Assembly: GCA_030826005.1 (NCBI GenBank)
Contig: JAPJOW010000197.1
Span: 1-8,240, forward strand
Source: Aliterella sp. RAGGC_92
GTDB lineage: Bacteria; Cyanobacteriota; Cyanobacteriia; Cyanobacteriales; Chroococcidiopsidaceae
Length of the DNA: 8,240 nucleotides
Direction: 5' to 3'
Both the position numbers and the translations under genes were made by a program. The notes under the pieces were generated by a model that was not told the origin of the DNA, did not search any database, and saw only the letters and a list, made by a program, of their open reading frames with translations. Shown in pieces: positions 6,334 through 8,240 of the stretch; position 1 is the stretch's first letter; every line of letters begins with the position of its first letter.

Positions 6334-7296
6334 TTATTGACTAGCAATATCTAACTTAGGTTCGAGGATGGCAGTGTGTAAGCCTTTTCTGCGATCGACG
6401 CTTAAGTATTTAGTTTGTAAGTTTTGCCACTGCTGCCAAGCATCGTAGTTTGCCTTTGCAAGTTCGCTTGTCAAAGTCGGAACGCGCTCAATACTATCTG
6501 CCGATACTTCCTGAAGAAACTCTGTCAAAACATGGCTGTCTTGAATCTTACCGAGAATTTCTTGAATAGCTTTGATATCTTCCAAGTAACTTGCATAATC
6601 ATCGCCGTAAAACTCGCTAAATACTTCCATTTGATAGCGGATGCGCTTAGTTTCTTTTCGCAAGTCGTGGAGTAAATCTCCTTCTTGTGCCAGTATTTTC
6701 TCTACGGCTTCTATTTCAATTAGCTTGGCATCGCTACCAACTAACCAACCCGGATGTAGCAGCAACTTACTGACTTCTGGTAGTAACAAGTCTGGCAATA
6801 CTTCCTCCATCGGCATTTTGGCAATCGCCTGATATTCAGGTTGCTGCAACCACTTGTGCAAAGATTTTTTTAATAACTTATATTGCTTGCCTGCTATAGT
6901 TTTTTTTACTTCTGCTAAAGCGTAACGTCGCTGTTTGCGGATATCTGCTAAAGCTGTTTCCAAATACTTTTGTTCTTGAGCGGGTAAGCTGGGCTTGTAA
7001 TCATGTTCCAAAGCCGCACCTAGTACATCTAAATCGCGTAACGAACCTAAAATTCGGGCAAGTTTACCAATTTTTTTTTCGGCGGCAGATTTGGGCAATT
7101 TTAAAGCTGGGGCGAACCCGGCGATCGCACTCCGCAAGCGCCTCATCCCCACACGCATTTGATGCAAGTCTTCGGGGCTTTTATCTTTTAGGACATTTTT
7201 TTCGTGCTTGACAATTTTTTGTAAATGTTTATCAATAGCAATAGATGCCCAATCTCCTAAAGTTTTTGATTGGGTCTTAAAATCGCTGACTACCAC
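6334..7296 (-). CDS. CHAD domain-containing protein
   Basis: 320 residues, almost wholly alpha-helical and basic. The CHAD domain (conserved histidine alpha-helical domain) is a two-fold repeat of helical bundles, and its two signature helices are both present: H45-QMRVGMRRLR-55 in the first half and H210-DLRKETKRIRY-221 in the second, each with a conserved His and a run of Arg/Lys. Family members bind inorganic polyphosphate through these basic faces, and some localise to polyphosphate granules; binding here is inferred, not seen. There is no signal peptide or membrane span, so it is likely cytosolic. The start is GTG at 7296 with AGG 9 nt upstream; an in-frame TAG at plus 7318-7320 closes the frame and no ATG lies before residue 47, which is inside the first signature helix. 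It is 110 bp downstream of the gene at 7407-8090 and may or may not be co-transcribed with it. Confidence 0.9.
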   Translation of the reverse strand: MVVSDFKTQSKTLGDWASIAIDKHLQKIVKHEKNVLKDKSPEDLHQMRVGMRRLRSAIAGFAPALKLPKSAAEKKIGKLARILGSLRDLDVLGAALEHDYKPSLPAQEQKYLETALADIRKQRRYALAEVKKTIAGKQYKLLKKSLHKWLQQPEYQAIAKMPMEEVLPDLLLPEVSKLLLHPGWLVGSDAKLIEIEAVEKILAQEGDLLHDLRKETKRIRYQMEVFSEFYGDDYASYLEDIKAIQEILGKIQDSHVLTEFLQEVSADSIERVPTLTSELAKANYDAWQQWQNLQTKYLSVDRRKGLHTAILEPKLDIASQ

Positions 7297-7322
7297 GCTA
7301 CTTAGCCTCTCTACTACCTACC

Positions 7323-7405
7323 TTAAGCTTTCCTATTGTTACTAATTACTGCCTAATACCAACCTGCTTTGAGCGTATATCTTAAGTAATAGTTAGAAAG
7401 CTTAA
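7323..7405. repeat. 10-bp perfect inverted repeat in the gap before the CHAD gene
   Basis: TTAAGCTTTC (7323-7332) and GAAAGCTTAA (7396-7405) are exact reverse complements 63 nt apart, filling almost the whole gap between two minus-strand genes. Adjacent bases (CTATT...AC against GTAATAG) allow a partial extension. The AT-rich arms and long loop make a weak hairpin; it could be chance. Confidence 0.45.
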
Positions 7406-7406
7406 C

Positions 7407-8090
7407 TTAATTAATACCAAGCAGTGATTGCCAAGGCGGACTTGTCATATCCAATGGTTGAGAAATATTGAGATCGTAGCAAATTGTTGCTTCTCCAGTC
7501 GCTAGTTGCTTGATGAAAGGCGATCGCGTCCAAATTTGACAACCGCAAGCTTTTTTTGGTTCTTGCAACTTGTAGCCCCCGGCAACTGCCTCTAGTTGAA
7601 AAAACTCAATATGCCAGTGGGCGGGCGCTACGGCAATATTACCCTCAACTTCATTAGCTTTGATAGTCAAAGGCAAAAAATCAATATCCACAACCTCAGG
7701 ATTTAATTTATTTTCGCTGACTAATTCCCATACTTGCTGCCAACTATTCACTTCGCAACTAGCTTCTGCACCAATAAAACGCCCACCCCATAACCAAATA
7801 AGCTTAGTTAAAATCTTCTCAACGCGCGCAAAGTCCTTTCGCAATAATTCCACATCTTCTGGTAATAGCACCATCCCCGGAACGCACCACCAGTATTCCC
7901 AGAAAGTGTTATTGTCTAAAGGAATCAAGCGTTTAACTATCCCAGGAATGCGAAGCCCTAACTCTTGCGCGCTGGCGCTATCGCTTTCTTGCCCGTTGGC
8001 AACTAAGGGCATAGACAATTCTGAACTATCTATTAAAGGATGAAACGGTGCCATCATGAGTTTTGATGAAATAAATAAACTAGCCTCCAT
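7407..8090 (-). CDS. Hypothetical protein, unrecognised
   Basis: 227 residues; I do not recognise the family. The gene is convincing: it has AAGGAG 7 nt before its ATG, ordinary codon use and a HIP1 octamer (7520-7527) as in its neighbours. The chain has no signal peptide or clear membrane span. It is rich in aromatic residues: FWEYWWCVPG (63-72), LIWLWGGRF (97-105) and APAHWHIEFFQ (156-165). A C-X-C pair (Cys182, Cys184) in KKACGCQIW, plus His158, His160 and Cys204, could bind a metal, but this is speculation. The first about 45 residues (SSELSMPLVANGQESDSASAQ) look flexible. The C-terminal half reads as a beta-rich domain from about 130. It is followed at 110 bp by the CHAD gene on the same strand, which hints at a shared transcript but proves no shared role. 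Confidence 0.75.
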   Translation of the reverse strand: MEASLFISSKLMMAPFHPLIDSSELSMPLVANGQESDSASAQELGLRIPGIVKRLIPLDNNTFWEYWWCVPGMVLLPEDVELLRKDFARVEKILTKLIWLWGGRFIGAEASCEVNSWQQVWELVSENKLNPEVVDIDFLPLTIKANEVEGNIAVAPAHWHIEFFQLEAVAGGYKLQEPKKACGCQIWTRSPFIKQLATGEATICYDLNISQPLDMTSPPWQSLLGIN

Positions 8091-8097
8091 TACCGCA

Positions 8098-8103
8098 CTC
8101 CTT
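8098..8103 (-). promoter_or_regulatory. Strong Shine-Dalgarno fixing the start of the 227-residue protein
   Basis: Minus strand AAGGAG lies 7 nt before the ATG at 8090. The later in-frame ATG pair (residues 12 and 13) has no such site, so the longer start is preferred. Confidence 0.8.
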
Positions 8104-8134
8104 AAATAACTTATTCTTTTTAGAGCTTAATTCA

Positions 8135-8163
8135 TTGACTCGTTTTAATAGCATTTTTATAAT
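8135..8163 (+). promoter_or_regulatory. Near-consensus sigma70 promoter pointing off the right edge
   Basis: TTGACT (8135-8140), a 17-bp spacer and perfect TATAAT (8158-8163) on the plus strand. Transcription would start near 8170, away from the minus-strand gene ending its upstream side at 8090, and 22 nt before an ATG at 8192. Confidence 0.7.
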
Positions 8164-8191
8164 TTGGTTAATAACAAGTTAAGAACAGATT

Positions 8192-8240
8192 ATGGACTAC
8201 GCCCCTCTATTAAATAAAATAACTCTTAAGTTTAACGATA
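8192..8240 (+). CDS. Possible 5' end of a divergent gene, cut by the window edge
   Basis: The ATG at 8192 opens a frame (MDYAPLLNKITLKFND) that stays open for 16 codons to the end of the window. No Shine-Dalgarno is visible. The support is its place 22 nt after the expected start point of the strong promoter at 8135-8163 and its divergent arrangement from the gene at 7407-8090. Too little is present to name a product. Confidence 0.45.
   Translation, partial: MDYAPLLNKITLKFND

Noticed and set aside
6271..6354. 27-codon plus-strand frame from GTG with AGGAG 9 nt upstream (VTIKRVGCCKGRSYLNS...)
   Set aside because: It is very short, overlaps the CHAD 3' end and lies in the inverted-repeat element; more likely a remnant or chance than a gene.
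7660..8043. 127-codon plus-strand open frame opposite the unknown 227-residue gene
   Set aside because: The minus-strand frame is longer and has AAGGAG at ideal spacing; the plus frame has no ribosome site and reads as low-complexity Ser/Thr/Lys sequence.

Overview
This window comes from a cyanobacterial chromosome. The clearest sign is the octamer GCGATCGC (HIP1), which I count 12 times in 8.24 kb; chance would give about 0.1. All 12 copies lie inside genes. The protein types agree: a groEL2-type chaperonin with a Gly-Gly-Met tail, and an AYGSCM-type gamma-glutamylcyclotransferase-like protein of a kind familiar from cyanobacteria. I cannot name the genus from sequence alone.

Left part (63-3663, + strand): a complete oxyanion ABC importer of the phosphonate (PhnDCE) class. 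It has a lipoprotein binding protein (63-971), a 192-bp gap with a perfect 11-bp-stem inverted repeat, an ATPase (1164-1955), and a double-length permease (1981-3663) with two membrane domains fused in one chain. The permease starts at TTG behind a good Shine-Dalgarno. The binding protein resembles the branch that databases name 'putative selenate' binding proteins more than classical PhnD, and no C-P lyase or phosphite oxidation gene is present. The true substrate is therefore open.

Middle (3655-6180, - strand): a GGCT-like protein gene (3655-4251) overlaps the permease tail-to-tail by 9 bp and has its own extended -10 promoter. Behind it lies groEL (4411-6084), alone without groES. It has a strong intrinsic terminator (4350-4381), a perfect CIRCE operator (6116-6142) and a sigma70-type promoter (6151-6180). 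This is a textbook HrcA-controlled heat-shock gene.

Right part (6232-8240): a 98-bp stretch bounded by 12-bp imperfect inverted repeats (possible relic of a mobile element, or part of a terminator), then a CHAD-domain protein (6334-7296, - strand, GTG start) that probably binds polyphosphate, then an unrecognised 227-residue protein (7407-8090, - strand) with a strong Shine-Dalgarno. At the right edge a near-consensus + strand promoter (8135-8163) precedes an ATG at 8192 that runs off the window, so a divergent gene probably starts there.

Overall this is mostly ordinary core and transport sequence. The points most worth following are the substrate and architecture of the fused-permease transporter, the hairpin before its ATPase gene, the unknown 227-residue protein, and the small inverted-repeat element beside groEL.
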